From the NCBI RefSeq assembly GCF_005871185.1, contig NZ_SWKN01000007.1, forward strand, positions 62,001 to 126,000: 64,000 nt of DNA, read 5' to 3'. The notes beneath the pieces were generated by a model. It was not told the origin of the DNA and did not search any database. It saw only the letters and a list, made by a program, of their open reading frames with translations. How positions within the stretch are numbered: position 1 is the first letter of the stretch; each line of letters begins with the position of its first letter. Position numbers and translations under genes: made by a program. The DNA is from Limnobacter alexandrii (lineage in GTDB: Bacteria > Pseudomonadota > Gammaproteobacteria > Burkholderiales > Burkholderiaceae_B). Below, one piece after another: positions 23,268 through 31,671 of the stretch.

Positions 23268-23786
23268 TTGAAAGGCTTACTGGCCATTTCACGCGGCATC
23301 GACCGCTTGAACACCCGGCTGGGATTGGCCGTGGGTTGGTTGATCTTGATCACAACCCTGGTGTCTGCCTACAACGCAGTCGTTCGTAAGGTGTTCGATA
23401 CCAGCAGCAATGGCCTGCTTGAAATTCAGTGGTATTTGTTTGGTGCCGTGTTTCTGCTGGGCGCCGCCTATACCCTGCAACAGAACGCCCATGTGCGTAT
23501 CGACGTAGTAGCGAGCCGCCTCACCGAGGCTACCCGCGCCTGGATTGACATTGTGGGGCATTTATTTTTCACGCTGCCATTGATCGGTTTTGTCGTTGTC
23601 TCTGGTTGGGACTTTGCCTATGAATCATTTCGAATCAATGAATACTCTGCCGACCCCGGTGGTTTGATTCGCTGGCCAGCCAAGGCATTAATCGTCGTGG
23701 GTTTCGCACTCCTTGGCTTGCAAGTGTGCTCGGAAATCATCAAGAAGATTGCCGTCATCAGGGGACATACCACGCCATGCCAATAA
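23268..23786 (+). CDS. dctQ: TRAP transporter small permease subunit (DctQ family)
   Basis: The 172-residue protein has four hydrophobic segments (about 20-40, 50-70, 92-112, 130-155) and the DctQ-family W-Y-L-F-G-A-V-F-L-L-G-A-A-Y-T-L and H-V-R-I-D-V-V-A pattern. DctQ stabilises the large permease and docks the solute-loaded binding protein. The start is TTG at 23268, two bases after the argH stop, with no strong ribosome site, so it depends on coupling. It overlaps the large subunit gene by 10 nt. The binding protein is not adjacent; the likely one is at 27288-28376. Confidence 0.9.
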   Translation: MKGLLAISRGIDRLNTRLGLAVGWLILITTLVSAYNAVVRKVFDTSSNGLLEIQWYLFGAVFLLGAAYTLQQNAHVRIDVVASRLTEATRAWIDIVGHLFFTLPLIGFVVVSGWDFAYESFRINEYSADPGGLIRWPAKALIVVGFALLGLQVCSEIIKKIAVIRGHTTPCQ

Positions 23787-25225
23787 TCCCGGTCGAGTGG
23801 TTGGCCCCCCTTATGTTCGCAGTCTTAATACTGTTCATGATCAGCGGCTTTCCCGTGGCATTTGCCTTGGCTGCAAACGGGCTTTTGTTTGGTTATATTG
23901 CCATCGAGCAAGGGCTGATGAATGTAGCCCTGCTGCAAGCACTGCCTGATCGAATTTTCGGAATCATGAGCAACGACACACTGCTTGCCATTCCGTTTTT
24001 CACCTTCATGGGATTGGTGCTTGAGCGCAGCGGCATGGCTGAAGACTTGCTGGAAACAATTGGTCAGCTTTTTGGTCGTGTACGCGGCGGTTTGGCCTAT
24101 GCCGTGGTGTTGGTGGGCGCCCTGCTTGCAGCGACAACAGGCGTTGTTGCTGCCTCGGTAATTTCGATGGGGCTAATCTCCTTGCCCATCATGTTGAAGT
24201 ACGGCTACAGCCAATCAGTATCCACTGGGGTAATCGCAGCCTCGGGCACCCTGGCGCAAATTCTGCCTCCATCGCTGGTGCTGATTGTCATGGCCGATCA
24301 ACTCGGGGTATCAGTGGGGGCCATGTACCAAGGCGCGCTTGTTCCTGCGCTGTTGCTGGTCCTGCTCTACATCGGATATGTGTTTTTAGTTACCCGAATT
24401 CAAAAAAACGCTCTACCCGCTTTGCCTCCAGAAGCTTGTTATCTGGGTCAAGGCAATTCAGCGCTGCGAATACTGAAGGCAGTTATTTTCGTGTTAATGC
24501 CTCCATTGGCCTTGGTATTTTTGGTTTTGGGTACCATTTTTCTTGGTATCGCCACGCCCACTGAGGGCGGTGCAATGGGCGCCGTTGGCGCTTTGTTGAT
24601 TGCGGCTTCCAAGAAACGGCTTAGTCTGGATTTGCTGAAACAATCAATCGATTCCACAACCAAGCTTTCTTGTTTTGTGTTGTTTATTTTGATTGGCTCT
24701 ACGGTGTTCGGCCTGACTTTCAGGGCTGTTGAAGGCGACCTGTGGGTAGAGCATTTGATGGGCGACTTGCCCGGCGGTGAACTTGGATTCTTGATCGCTG
24801 TTCAAATATTGATTTTCGTATTGGGCTTTTTTCTGGATTTCTTTGAAATTGCCTTCATCGTCATTCCATTGCTTGTGCCTGTGGCTGACAAACTGGGTGT
24901 TGACCTGGTGTGGTTCGGGGTCATGATTGCCATGAACATGCAAACCTCTTTCCTTACCCCACCTTTCGGTTTTTCATTGTTTTACCTCAAATCCGTGACA
25001 CCCAAGGTGGTCAAAACGCTCGAAATTTACAAGGGTTCATTACCTTTTATCGCCTTGCAGTTGCTCATGGTGGTGCTTATTTTCGCGTTTCCCCAACTGG
25101 TAAGCCAGGAAGAAAAGGTGAAGTACGAGGACAGCCCATTGCAGCTGAACCTGCCCGTGCAAAATTACGGCGCTGGGAATGACCCTGCAGAACAACAACC
25201 TTTTGTACCCAGCTTTAGCGAGTAA
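23777..25225 (+). CDS. dctM: TRAP transporter large permease subunit (DctM family)
   Basis: A 482-residue inner-membrane protein with about 12 hydrophobic segments that carries out Na+-driven solute uptake. DctM patterns include F-F-T-F-M-G-L-V-L-E-R-S-G-M-A, the G-A-L-L-A-A-T-T-G-V-V-A-A-S-V half-motif, A-A-S-G-T-L-A-Q-I-L-P-P-S, and G-I-A-T-P-T-E-G-G-A-M-G. It belongs to the mannitol/chloroaromatic-type subgroup by the I-L-P-P-S-L-V-L-I segment. The ATG at 23777 lies within the dctQ end; a longer open frame from 23726 is entirely inside dctQ. It has an extended acidic C-terminal tail. Its stop is 20 bases from that of the convergent kinase gene. Confidence 0.93.
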   Translation: MPIIPVEWLAPLMFAVLILFMISGFPVAFALAANGLLFGYIAIEQGLMNVALLQALPDRIFGIMSNDTLLAIPFFTFMGLVLERSGMAEDLLETIGQLFGRVRGGLAYAVVLVGALLAATTGVVAASVISMGLISLPIMLKYGYSQSVSTGVIAASGTLAQILPPSLVLIVMADQLGVSVGAMYQGALVPALLLVLLYIGYVFLVTRIQKNALPALPPEACYLGQGNSALRILKAVIFVLMPPLALVFLVLGTIFLGIATPTEGGAMGAVGALLIAASKKRLSLDLLKQSIDSTTKLSCFVLFILIGSTVFGLTFRAVEGDLWVEHLMGDLPGGELGFLIAVQILIFVLGFFLDFFEIAFIVIPLLVPVADKLGVDLVWFGVMIAMNMQTSFLTPPFGFSLFYLKSVTPKVVKTLEIYKGSLPFIALQLLMVVLIFAFPQLVSQEEKVKYEDSPLQLNLPVQNYGAGNDPAEQQPFVPSFSE

Positions 25226-25245
25226 TCGCAGGGCAACTTGCTAAT

Positions 25246-26424
25246 TCATCGAGCCAGTTTTTTCGAATTCAACGCGACAACTTCAGCCTTGTTTGAAATT
25301 CGATCGGCAAGTTCGAGCACGAATACTGTGCCGCCTTCTTTCACATTGCACATGGACAAATTCCATTCCATTTCCTGGCAAAGGCGCTTGACCACATACA
25401 AGCCAATGCCAGTTTTGGGAAGGTCACTGCCAAAAGTCGAAAACTTCGAGGCTCGATCATGAAGAATATCTTCCTGAATTCCTGGGCCTGAATCTTTGAC
25501 CGTGAACCGGTGAATGCCACCATGACGTCGATAGGAAAAGGCCACCCCGCCCTCCTGCGTGTGTTCGACTGCATTGAATACCAAATTGCCCATCACCCGC
25601 TTCAGTCGCCTTGTATCGGTGTGAATCAGGAACTCTTCAACATCTACGGTAAAAGTCAGTCCTTTGGTTTCAGCCAACTGCCCCATCCACCCTTCAAGCG
25701 ATTTGCAAAGTTCGGTACTGGAAATACTCTCGATCCGTTTTTCACGTTGCTCTCCCAACTCCAGCCTGGTGGCCTCCAGCATGTTTTCGGCCAAATCATG
25801 AAGCCAGCGCTGACAGCTGGTCATTTGGCGAATGACCTGATTGGACGCAGTGTGTTGCTGGAAGGTGTCCAGCGACGGGTGACCAACCAGCAAGCCTAGC
25901 GCATGCAAGGGTTGGCGCATGTCATGTTGAACACCCGCCAACCAGCGCAAACGCTCTTTCCACTCGCTTAAAACGCCATGCTTGGCATTTCGCCATCGCG
26001 CCTGCTGACTTCGGCGATTTTGAATTCGTTGTTTGGCAATGCTGTACCGGTGTTGCCTTTCAAGCAAAACCGCCAACAAAGTAAATGGAGTCACCCAACA
26101 CAGTACGGCAAAGCTGAGGTGCTGCCAGTTCAGCGACAACACCCACCCACCAAAGGCAGAAACAAAAACCAGAAACCAAAGTTTTTCAGTGGGAGGCACC
26201 CGAAATGCTCGCCTGCAAGACACCTTGGCATTGAGCAGGCAACCGCTGATAAATGCGATATAGGCCAATTGAGCCTGAGCACCTGTGTCCAGCCCCAGCA
26301 ACTGAAAAGACAAGGGCAACAAACACAGCGAAGCGAGTAGACACGCATCATAATGCTGCTGCACCCATGCACTGAGGCGATTGATTTGTCTCATTGTGCG
26401 AGGCTTAATCGGAATAAACCTCAT
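25246..26424 (-). CDS. Membrane sensor histidine kinase, 392 aa
   Basis: About four hydrophobic segments (about 30-50, 55-70, 83-97, 103-122) precede a dimerisation helix with H-box Q-H-D-M-R-Q-P-L-H-A-L (His167). The catalytic domain has the N box G-N-L-V-F-N-A-V-E-H-T, G1 D-S-G-P-G-I and G2 G-I-G-L-Y-V-V-K-R-L. There is no large periplasmic sensor domain, so the membrane part or a partner must sense the signal. The ATG at 26424 overlaps the response regulator gene by 20 nt and has AGGAA upstream; ATG 26394 is the alternative. It sits between the TRAP permeases and the TRAP binding protein. Confidence 0.88.
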   Translation of the reverse strand: MRFIPIKPRTMRQINRLSAWVQQHYDACLLASLCLLPLSFQLLGLDTGAQAQLAYIAFISGCLLNAKVSCRRAFRVPPTEKLWFLVFVSAFGGWVLSLNWQHLSFAVLCWVTPFTLLAVLLERQHRYSIAKQRIQNRRSQQARWRNAKHGVLSEWKERLRWLAGVQHDMRQPLHALGLLVGHPSLDTFQQHTASNQVIRQMTSCQRWLHDLAENMLEATRLELGEQREKRIESISSTELCKSLEGWMGQLAETKGLTFTVDVEEFLIHTDTRRLKRVMGNLVFNAVEHTQEGGVAFSYRRHGGIHRFTVKDSGPGIQEDILHDRASKFSTFGSDLPKTGIGLYVVKRLCQEMEWNLSMCNVKEGGTVFVLELADRISNKAEVVALNSKKLAR

Positions 26425-27073
26425 CGGTTTTTTGTTCCTGCCATGCACGGTACAACATGGCTGCCTCCAGGCGGTTACGGGCATTCAGGCGAGCCAGAAT
26501 ACTTCGAACGTGGGTTTTCACGGTTTCGGGAGACAAGCCCAAATTCTGGGCAATTTCATGATTGGACTCGCCTTTTGCAATTCGATACAACACAGACACT
26601 TGACGCTCTGTGATTCGAGCCATTCGCTGCCCAATCGTAAATCCACTTGCATGCTGCGTTTTTTGACTGATTTGGTCAGTCCAGTTGTTGCGCCGCAAGC
26701 GCAGCACCATGCTGTCAAGCACGCTCAACACCCGGTCTTGGGTAATGCCTTTGGAGACAAACTCTGTTTCTGGATATTCATCAGCCATGTCACCCAAAAT
26801 TTCTTCATTGCCTGAAATGACCAGCGTACGGCTATAGTCAAAAGTTTCGAGTGCAGTTTCAAGCACTTTTTCGGGCGCCATGTCGGGCAAACCCAAGTCG
26901 AGAAGCACAAGGTCTGGTTGCTCAAAACGGCTGTGCTCCAGCGCAGGCCCAATTCGGCTGAACAGCTTGACCTCGAGATCGGTGTAGCGCGAATTCATGA
27001 TGTCGCGCAAAGCCATGGCAATAATTGGGTGATCATCAATAATAAATACGCGTAGCTGATTAGGAGTCGACAT
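26405..27073 (-). CDS. NarL/FixJ-type response regulator, 222 aa
   Basis: The receiver domain has the acidic pair in F-I-I-D-D-H-P, phosphoacceptor Asp59 (L-L-D-L-G-L-P-D) and Lys108 (V-S-K-G). The C-terminal LuxR-type helix-turn-helix reads I-T-E-R-Q-V-S-V-L-Y-R-I-A-K-G then E-I-A-Q-N-L-G-L-S-P-E-T-V-K-T-H-V-R. It should control transcription when phosphorylated by the overlapping histidine kinase. ATG 27073 has GGGA seven bases upstream; ATG 27085 is possible. By position, the TRAP genes on either side are the first candidates for its targets, which is inference only. Confidence 0.9.
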   Translation of the reverse strand: MSTPNQLRVFIIDDHPIIAMALRDIMNSRYTDLEVKLFSRIGPALEHSRFEQPDLVLLDLGLPDMAPEKVLETALETFDYSRTLVISGNEEILGDMADEYPETEFVSKGITQDRVLSVLDSMVLRLRRNNWTDQISQKTQHASGFTIGQRMARITERQVSVLYRIAKGESNHEIAQNLGLSPETVKTHVRSILARLNARNRLEAAMLYRAWQEQKTDEVYSD

Positions 27074-27230
27074 AATTTGTCCCATACAAGTCAAGTGTCA
27101 GAAACTGTCATTCAGAACTGAATAGTGCCCATGCCATTCATTACGACAGTCAAAGGAAGTGCGAACAACCCCGATCGGGGCGACACTGCGTTGGGTGACT
27201 TGCGCTGGGCTTTTGGTTCCATTAAACGAA

Positions 27231-27256
27231 AAAGAGCGGCCAGTCAGCCGCTCTTT
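27231..27256. terminator. Terminator of the TRAP binding-protein gene
   Basis: AAAGAGCGGC (27231-27240) and GCCGCTCTTT (27247-27256) form a perfect 10-bp stem with a 6-base loop; on the minus strand it continues into a T(5) run. It lies 31 bases past the dctP stop and isolates it from the response regulator gene. Confidence 0.9.
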
Positions 27257-27287
27257 ATATCTGACCACCGTTGAGTAGGTCAAAAAC

Positions 27288-28376
27288 TTACTTCGATCTG
27301 GGTATGTATGAGGCCATGGAATTTTCAGCGACCCTGAACCAGTTGTTCTGGTCATTGCGGAAACGGTTCCACGAGGTGAATATTTTTTTGAATTGCGGAT
27401 TGTTTTTCGATTCGTCGGCGTAAAGCTTCTCAGATTCCTTGTAGGCAGCGTCAAGAATGTCGCGTGGATAAATTCGAAGCTGTGCACCGGCCTGAATCAA
27501 TCGACTCAACGCAGCAGGGTTTTTGGCATCGTATTCAGCTGTCATGGTGACATTCACTTCGGCTGCGGCTACCTCTAGCGCGGCCTGATAACTTTTGGGC
27601 AGTTTGTTCCAGGCATCCAGATTGATGTAAAAACTCAAAGACGGGCCTGGCTCCCAAAACCCCGGGTAGTAATAAAACTTGGCCACTTTCTGAAAGCCCA
27701 GTTTTTCATCGTCATACGGACCAACCCACTCGGCGGCATCAATGGTGCCTTTTTCCAAAGCGGGGTAAATATCGCCACCAGCAATGGTCTGCGGTACCGC
27801 ACCCAAAGCGGCCATGATTTTGCCGCCAAACCCGGGTATCCGAACTTTCAGACCTTTCAGGTCGTTCAGGTTTTTCACTTCCTTGCGCCACCAGCCGCCC
27901 ATTTGGGTTCCAGTGTTTCCGCCAGGAAAATTAATGATGTTGTAACCCTTCAAAAATTCGCGGGTCATTTGCAAACCACCCCCGTGATAAAGCCAGGCGT
28001 TCTGTTGGCGTGCGGTCAGGCCAAAAGGCAAGCCAGCCTCAAATGCGAATGCAGCATCTTTTCCCACGTAGTAGTAGCCGGCGGTATGGCCGCACTCCAC
28101 AGTGCCACGCTGCACAGCATCCAGCACCTGCAAGCCAGGCACAATTTCGCCTGCAGCGAAGGGGCGAATATCGAACTTGCCTCCGGTTAATTCAGACACC
28201 CGTTTGGCCAACTGGGGGGCGGCGCCCCACAAGGCATCAAGGCTTTTGGGGAAGCTGGAGGTAAGCCGCCAGCGAATGCTTGGCCCATCGGCAGCCAAGG
28301 CGTTTGCACCTGTGGCAGCGGCAGTGCCTGCAGCGGCGCCCAAACCCGCTTTTTTAAGAAAGGAACGACGTTCCAT
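27288..28376 (-). CDS. dctP: TRAP transporter solute-binding protein (DctP family), Tat-exported
   Basis: The 362-residue protein starts M-E-R-R-S-F-L-K-K, a twin-arginine signal, followed by an Ala/Gly-rich core and A-L-A-A-D cleavage area. The mature part has the DctP pattern W-R-L-T-S-S-F-P-K-S-L-D, G-L-Q-V-L-D-A-V-Q-R-G-T-V-E, G-G-N-T-G-T-Q-M-G-G-W and A-A-E-W-V-G-P-Y-D-D-E-K, which is that of the 2-oxo/2-hydroxy monocarboxylate group (resembling the calcium-lactate binding protein TTHA0766). Export in folded form would suit a metal-bound ligand. AGGAG eight bases before ATG 28376 fixes the start. The gene follows pmbA by 19 bases. Confidence 0.9.
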   Translation of the reverse strand: MERRSFLKKAGLGAAAGTAAATGANALAADGPSIRWRLTSSFPKSLDALWGAAPQLAKRVSELTGGKFDIRPFAAGEIVPGLQVLDAVQRGTVECGHTAGYYYVGKDAAFAFEAGLPFGLTARQQNAWLYHGGGLQMTREFLKGYNIINFPGGNTGTQMGGWWRKEVKNLNDLKGLKVRIPGFGGKIMAALGAVPQTIAGGDIYPALEKGTIDAAEWVGPYDDEKLGFQKVAKFYYYPGFWEPGPSLSFYINLDAWNKLPKSYQAALEVAAAEVNVTMTAEYDAKNPAALSRLIQAGAQLRIYPRDILDAAYKESEKLYADESKNNPQFKKIFTSWNRFRNDQNNWFRVAENSMASYIPRSK

Positions 28377-28395
28377 TGCTTGGTCTCCTTTTGTT

Positions 28396-29748
28396 TTAAT
28401 TCCCTGCAACGGTCATGGACTCAATCAAAATACTGCCGACATGCTTGCTGCCTCGCCAATAGGCATCGTCGCCCACGGCCACAATATTGGCCAGCATGTC
28501 TTTCAAATTGCCGGCAATGGTAATTTCTTCAACGGGGTGAACAATAATGCCATTCTCAACCCAGTAGCCAAATGCACCGCGTGAATAATCGCCGGTAACA
28601 CCATTCACCCCCTGCCCCATCATTTCGGTAACCAGCAGGCCGGTACCCATGGTTTTCAGCAGCGCATCAAGCCCACCTGAAACTGTTTTGCTAGAGCTGA
28701 GAATGAGGTTGTGAGTGCCTCCTGCATTGCCCGTGGTTTCCATGCCCAATTTACGGGCTGAATAACTGGACAGGAAATAACCGTTGCACACACCTTTTTT
28801 CACCACGGTGCGAGCCTTCACTTTCACGCCTTCCTCGTCGAATGGCGAGCTGCCATGTGCACCTTCAATGAACGGATCTTCCTTGATGGTGATGTGCGGT
28901 GCCCATACCTGCTTGCCCAGCGAATTCAATAAAAAGCTGGTTTTGCGATACAGCGAAGAGCCCGACACTGCACCCACATAATGACTTAACAAACTTGCTG
29001 CAATGGGTGCTTCAAAAATGACCGGGCAGTTGCGTGTGGTAATTGGTTTAGAACCCAAGCGAGCCAAGGCACGTTGTGCGGCGTAAGCGCCAATTTTTGC
29101 AGGCTTGGCCAGGTCTTTGGCTTTGCGCTCGGAGGAATACCAAAAATCGCGCTGCATGGGGCTGTCTTTCGATTTCTTGGCCTGCGCAATGGGAGAAACC
29201 GACAAGGAGTGACGTGAATAGGGATAACCACCTTTGAAACCCTTGCTGTTGGCTGCGAAAAAGTGCCCGGACTCTGTGGACACATTGGCACCGTCTGAAT
29301 TTCGAATGTGCTTGCTGACATCAAAAGCTGCCTGCTCCATGGCCAAGGCTTTCTCAACGGCCTTCGCAGTGCTCAAATTCCACGGGTGGTACAAATCCAG
29401 ATCACGATGGCGCCTTGAGATATTTTCTTCATCGGGCAAACCGGCGAATTTGTCCGCAGCTGTATATTTTGCAATGTCCAGGGCTGCGCGAATGGCTGAA
29501 TCAATTGCTTCCAGCGAGAAATCAGAAGACGATGCGTTTCCCCGCTTTTTACCCTTGAACACGCTCACGCCAAAGCTTTTGTCACGTGTGTGTTCGATGG
29601 TTTCAATTTCACCCATGCGCACGCTGACCGACTGGCCCACCGCCTCGCTGATGTCGACCGCGCAATCGGTGGCCCCCAGCGACTTGGCTTTTTTCAATGC
29701 GTATTCGGTTAATTCCTGAAATGTCTCGGATTTAAAGCTAAAGCCCAT
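28396..29748 (-). CDS. pmbA: Metalloprotease PmbA (TldE)
   Basis: PmbA/TldE pairs with TldD as a zinc protease that matures peptides such as microcin B17 and degrades CcdA-type antitoxins. The 450-residue frame from ATG 29748 matches the family length; the open frame further upstream runs through yjgA and is not used. Typical blocks are S-V-R-M-G-E-I-E-T-I-E-H, S-S-S-D-F-S, S-Y-S-A-R-K-L-G-M-E-T-T-G-N-A-G-G, and G-D-Y-S-R-G-A-F-G-Y-W-V-E-N-G. The TldD-type H-E-x-x-H is absent, as expected for the E subunit. It is divergent from yjgA with about 45 bases between starts. Confidence 0.93.
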   Translation of the reverse strand: MGFSFKSETFQELTEYALKKAKSLGATDCAVDISEAVGQSVSVRMGEIETIEHTRDKSFGVSVFKGKKRGNASSSDFSLEAIDSAIRAALDIAKYTAADKFAGLPDEENISRRHRDLDLYHPWNLSTAKAVEKALAMEQAAFDVSKHIRNSDGANVSTESGHFFAANSKGFKGGYPYSRHSLSVSPIAQAKKSKDSPMQRDFWYSSERKAKDLAKPAKIGAYAAQRALARLGSKPITTRNCPVIFEAPIAASLLSHYVGAVSGSSLYRKTSFLLNSLGKQVWAPHITIKEDPFIEGAHGSSPFDEEGVKVKARTVVKKGVCNGYFLSSYSARKLGMETTGNAGGTHNLILSSSKTVSGGLDALLKTMGTGLLVTEMMGQGVNGVTGDYSRGAFGYWVENGIIVHPVEEITIAGNLKDMLANIVAVGDDAYWRGSKHVGSILIESMTVAGN

Positions 29749-29793
29749 ATTGCCCTGCGAAAAATGCTGCCAAAAATGGCTAATATACAGCCC

Positions 29794-30330
29794 ATGGAAC
29801 CAGAAAACGACAAACAGGGCGAGTTTGAAGAATATGATCGCCCCAGCAAGTCCGCAGTCAAGCGAGACATGCTGGCCCTGCAAGATTTGGGCAAAACCTT
29901 GTGCGAAATGCCTTATGACAAAGTCAAACGGGCACCGATCGGCGAACGCCTGCTTCTCGAAATCGCAGAATTTCACAAATGCAAATCATTTGGTGCTAAA
30001 AAGCGGCAAATGCAATTCATTGGCAAACTGATGCGTGACGAAGAGCACGAGGAAATTCAGGCTTGGGTCAACGGTGAAACCGTTGAGCAAAAACTGAAAG
30101 TGCTGCACTTGCACGCGGCTGAACAGTGGCGCGATCGCCTGATTGAAGAACCGGGTTTGCTGGCCACTTTCATTGAGAGTTACCCCGCTGCCGCGCGGGA
30201 AAACCTGAATCCGATTATTCGCCAAGCCGTTCAGGAACGCGCCGCCAAAAAGGCACCGCGCAATTTCCGCCAGTTGTTCCAGATCATTTACCGTTTGATC
30301 GAAGAGAAAGCCGAGGAAGATGAAGCATGA
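29794..30330 (+). CDS. yjgA: Ribosome-associated protein YjgA (DarP, DUF615)
   Basis: DarP/YjgA helps late assembly of the 50S subunit. The 178-residue protein shows Y-D-R-P-S-K-S-A-V-K-R-D-M-L-A-L-Q-D-L-G near its N-terminus, I-G-E-R-L-L-L-E-I-A-E-F-H-K, K-R-Q-M-Q-F-I-G-K-L-M-R and the C-terminal F-R-Q-L-F-Q-I-I-Y, all family hallmarks. I prefer ATG 29794; ATG 29764 would add ten residues not expected in the family. A TAATAT hexamer about 10 bases before 29794 may be its -10 box, giving a very short leader. It overlaps mog by 4 nt. Confidence 0.92.
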   Translation: MEPENDKQGEFEEYDRPSKSAVKRDMLALQDLGKTLCEMPYDKVKRAPIGERLLLEIAEFHKCKSFGAKKRQMQFIGKLMRDEEHEEIQAWVNGETVEQKLKVLHLHAAEQWRDRLIEEPGLLATFIESYPAAARENLNPIIRQAVQERAAKKAPRNFRQLFQIIYRLIEEKAEEDEA

Positions 30331-30932
30331 GTTTTGATGCCGTAAAAATTGGTTTGGTGTCGGTAAGCGACCGTGCATCCGCTGGTGTCTATCAAGACCA
30401 AGGTATTCCAAGCCTGAAAACCTGGTTGCAAAACGCCTTGCTGAACCCGATTGAATTTGTTGAAGTGTTGATTCCAGACGAACAGGCGGAAATTGAGAAC
30501 GCCTTGAAAAAGCTGGCGGATGAACACCACTGCAACCTGATTTGTACAACCGGTGGCACAGGCCCCGCCAAACGCGATGTCACTCCGGAAGCAACACTTG
30601 CCGTGGCCCACAAGGAAATGCCGGGTTTTGGCGAGCAAATGCGGCAAATCAGCTTGCATTTTGTACCCACGGCGATATTGTCACGCCAAGTTGCGGTAAT
30701 TCGCGGTGAAAGTCTTATTTTGAACTTGCCAGGCCAACCCAAAGCCATTGCGGAAACCCTGGAAGGTTTGAAAGACAAAGAAGGCAACAGCCTTGTGAAA
30801 GGTATTTTCGCAGCTGTGCCCTATTGCATTGACCTGATCGGCGGCCCCTACATTGAAACCAATGAAGCCGTGATCAAGGCGTTTCGGCCGAAGTCGGCCC
30901 TACGAAAGCCCGTAGAAGGAAATACACCATGA
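30327..30932 (+). CDS. mog: Molybdopterin adenylyltransferase
   Basis: Mog adenylylates molybdopterin before molybdate insertion. The 201-residue protein has the MoCF domain: I-G-L-V-S-V-S-D-R-A-S-A-G-V-Y-Q-D, the T-T-G-G-T-G-P loop (74-80) followed by R-D-V-T-P-E-A-T, and L-P-G-Q-P-K-A-I near 135. The S-D-R-A-S and R-D-V-T-P-E pattern favours Mog over MoaB. It is the middle gene of yjgA-mog-esterase, each overlapping the next by 4 nt. Confidence 0.93.
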   Translation: MSFDAVKIGLVSVSDRASAGVYQDQGIPSLKTWLQNALLNPIEFVEVLIPDEQAEIENALKKLADEHHCNLICTTGGTGPAKRDVTPEATLAVAHKEMPGFGEQMRQISLHFVPTAILSRQVAVIRGESLILNLPGQPKAIAETLEGLKDKEGNSLVKGIFAAVPYCIDLIGGPYIETNEAVIKAFRPKSALRKPVEGNTP

Positions 30933-31600
30933 GCCAGGGTTCAAAAATTGAGTGCGTTGTTGTTGAAACCGGCCCCAAACCCGCCGCCTGTGTAGTTTGG
31001 TTGCATGGCCTGGGTGCGGACGGCTACGACTTCGTTCCCATTGTCAAAGAACTTGAACAAATGGGTTTGCCCGACACTCGTTTTGTATTTCCCCATGCAC
31101 CGAAAATTCCCGTCAGCATCAACGGCGGCTATGTGATGCGTGCCTGGTACGACATTAAAAATGTTGATTTGCAGCGTCAGGAAGACGAAGGCGGCATACG
31201 ACAAAGCGAGGCCATGATTGGTCAGTTGATCGAAGATCAAATTGCGCTTGGCTTTTCGCCTGGAAAAATTGTGTTGGCTGGTTTTTCCCAAGGTGGGGCA
31301 ATTGCTTACCAGCTTGGTTTGCGAACAAGCCACAAACTGGCAGGCTTAATTGCCTTGTCCACCTACCTGCCTTGTGAAAACACCCTGGATTCTGAATTGA
31401 ACCCGGCCAATCTGGCTATTCCTGTACTGGCAGCACATGGTGAGCAAGACAACATTGTTTTGATGGAACGCGGGGAAAAAGCAGTGAAACTACTGCAAAG
31501 CAAAGGCATGAATGTTCAATGGCACACCTACCCCATGGCGCATTCGGTTTGCGGTGAAGAAGTGGTTGAAATTGCCAATTTCTTAAAGCGCATACTTTGA
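30929..31600 (+). CDS. Carboxylesterase/phospholipase family alpha/beta hydrolase
   Basis: The 223-residue protein matches the small EstB/YpfH-type carboxylesterases: W-L-H-G-L-G-A-D-G-Y-D-F (24-35), R-A-W-Y-D-I (71-76), the nucleophile G-F-S-Q-G-G (Ser120), the acid in H-G-E-Q-D-N-I-V, and the catalytic His in M-A-H-S-V-C. Such enzymes cleave short acyl esters or lysophospholipids. No signal peptide, so cytosolic. It overlaps mog by 4 nt and is the last gene before the LexA-type box. Confidence 0.9.
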   Translation: MSQGSKIECVVVETGPKPAACVVWLHGLGADGYDFVPIVKELEQMGLPDTRFVFPHAPKIPVSINGGYVMRAWYDIKNVDLQRQEDEGGIRQSEAMIGQLIEDQIALGFSPGKIVLAGFSQGGAIAYQLGLRTSHKLAGLIALSTYLPCENTLDSELNPANLAIPVLAAHGEQDNIVLMERGEKAVKLLQSKGMNVQWHTYPMAHSVCGEEVVEIANFLKRIL

Positions 31601-31607
31601 ATTAATA

Positions 31608-31623
31608 CTGTATAAATAAACAG
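31608..31623 (+). promoter_or_regulatory. LexA-type SOS box upstream of the DUF3717 gene
   Basis: CTGTATAAATAAACAG fits CTGT-N8-ACAG exactly and has an AT-only spacer, preceded by TA as in strong E. coli sites. It begins 8 bases after the esterase stop. A TATACT -10-like hexamer follows at 31635-31640, so bound LexA would cover the -35 zone of the promoter for the small gene at 31672. The site is intergenic and correctly placed for repression. Confidence 0.65.
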
Positions 31624-31671
31624 CCGTTTTAATGTATACTTGAGTTTAGTAATAACCAAGCAGGTGTACTT

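Noticed and set aside
29749-29976. A 76-residue extension of pmbA
   Set aside because: It lies antisense to yjgA and contains Phe/Trp-rich sequence unlike PmbA; the family starts at 29748.
29986-30549. A 187-codon minus-strand frame across yjgA and mog
   Set aside because: Antisense to two well-supported genes and without a ribosome site or recognisable domain.
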